From Chlamydiota bacterium (GTDB taxonomy: Bacteria; Chlamydiota; Chlamydiia; Chlamydiales; SM23-39), in NCBI GenBank assembly GCA_027459365.1, contig DAIDIM010000096.1, forward strand, positions 1 to 5,312: a DNA stretch of 5,312 bases. Reading direction: 5' to 3'. The translations under genes were made by a program, and so were the position numbers. The first letter of the stretch is position 1; every line of letters begins with the position of its first letter. The notes under the pieces were generated by a model, which had not been told where the DNA came from, searched no databases, and was given only the letters and a program-made list of their open reading frames with translations. This document shows positions 5,285 through 5,312 of this stretch, one piece after another.

Positions 5285-5312
5285 CGCGGGAGACGGGGCT
5301 CGAACCCGCAAC
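5285..5312 (-). tRNA. 3' end of a tRNA gene, truncated by window edge (isotype not determinable)
   Basis: The last 28 bases, read on the minus strand, form a complete T-arm: stem GCGGG paired with CCCGT around the loop TTCGAGC. The 3' half of an acceptor stem, CTCCCGC, and a discriminator G follow. The 5' acceptor strand should therefore read GCGGGAG, outside the window. CCA is not encoded (the next bases are ATCT), so it would be added after transcription. A run of six T residues a few bases downstream (plus-strand A run at 5276-5281) could help end transcription. The anticodon is not visible, so the amino acid is left open. Confidence 0.85.

Noticed and set aside
1..5312. CRISPR array, insertion sequence, toxin-antitoxin pair or phage genes
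   Set aside because: No regularly spaced direct repeats, transposase motifs, terminal inverted repeats or small paired genes were seen.

Overview
The window looks like chromosomal DNA of a member of the Chlamydiae, most likely an environmental (Parachlamydiales-type) lineage. The main evidence is the biotin carboxylase at the left edge, whose sequence (the QRRRQKLIEE block, FNNPDVY, and the C-terminal EFHIVGVHTTIPFHQ stretch) resembles chlamydial AccC as I remember it. Other evidence is moderate-to-low GC, weak or absent Shine-Dalgarno sequences and a tRNA without an encoded CCA. The genus cannot be fixed from the sequence alone.

Layout, left to right. (1) Plus strand, 1-869: the C-terminal two thirds of accC, cut by the window edge. 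(2) 870-1117: an intergenic stretch with a minus-strand scrap that reads like the winged-helix tail of an AlbA_2/RecG-like ATP-binding protein. It is preceded by an in-frame stop, so it is probably a decayed gene. (3) Plus strand, 1118-2020: a complete glucose-1-phosphate thymidylyltransferase (rfbA/rmlA). (4) Minus strand, 2023-3405: a 460-residue protein of unknown function with a lipoprotein-like N-terminus, two copies of a roughly 80-95 residue repeat, and a Cys-containing C-terminal region. It converges on rfbA with only two bases between the stop codons. Its upstream region (3406-3603) is extremely AT-rich (13 G/C in the 120 bases 3481-3600) and holds a near-consensus minus-strand promoter. 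It also holds a 24-codon open frame whose stop overlaps the gene's start as ATGA. (5) Minus strand, 5218-3604: a probable two-gene operon in which a YitT/DUF161-DUF2179 membrane protein is followed 16 bases later by a LOG-family (TIGR00730) nucleotide-binding enzyme. (6) Right edge: the 3' end of a minus-strand tRNA gene.

The conserved genes serve unrelated housekeeping roles: fatty-acid synthesis, nucleotide-sugar synthesis, nucleotide metabolism and a membrane protein. There is no sign of a phage, transposon, CRISPR array or toxin-antitoxin module. The unusual material is concentrated in the 2023-3600 segment, where a lower-GC, repeat-containing, probably exported protein of unknown function sits behind its own AT-rich regulatory region. 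That arrangement is typical of lineage-specific surface or secreted proteins, but here it is an inference.
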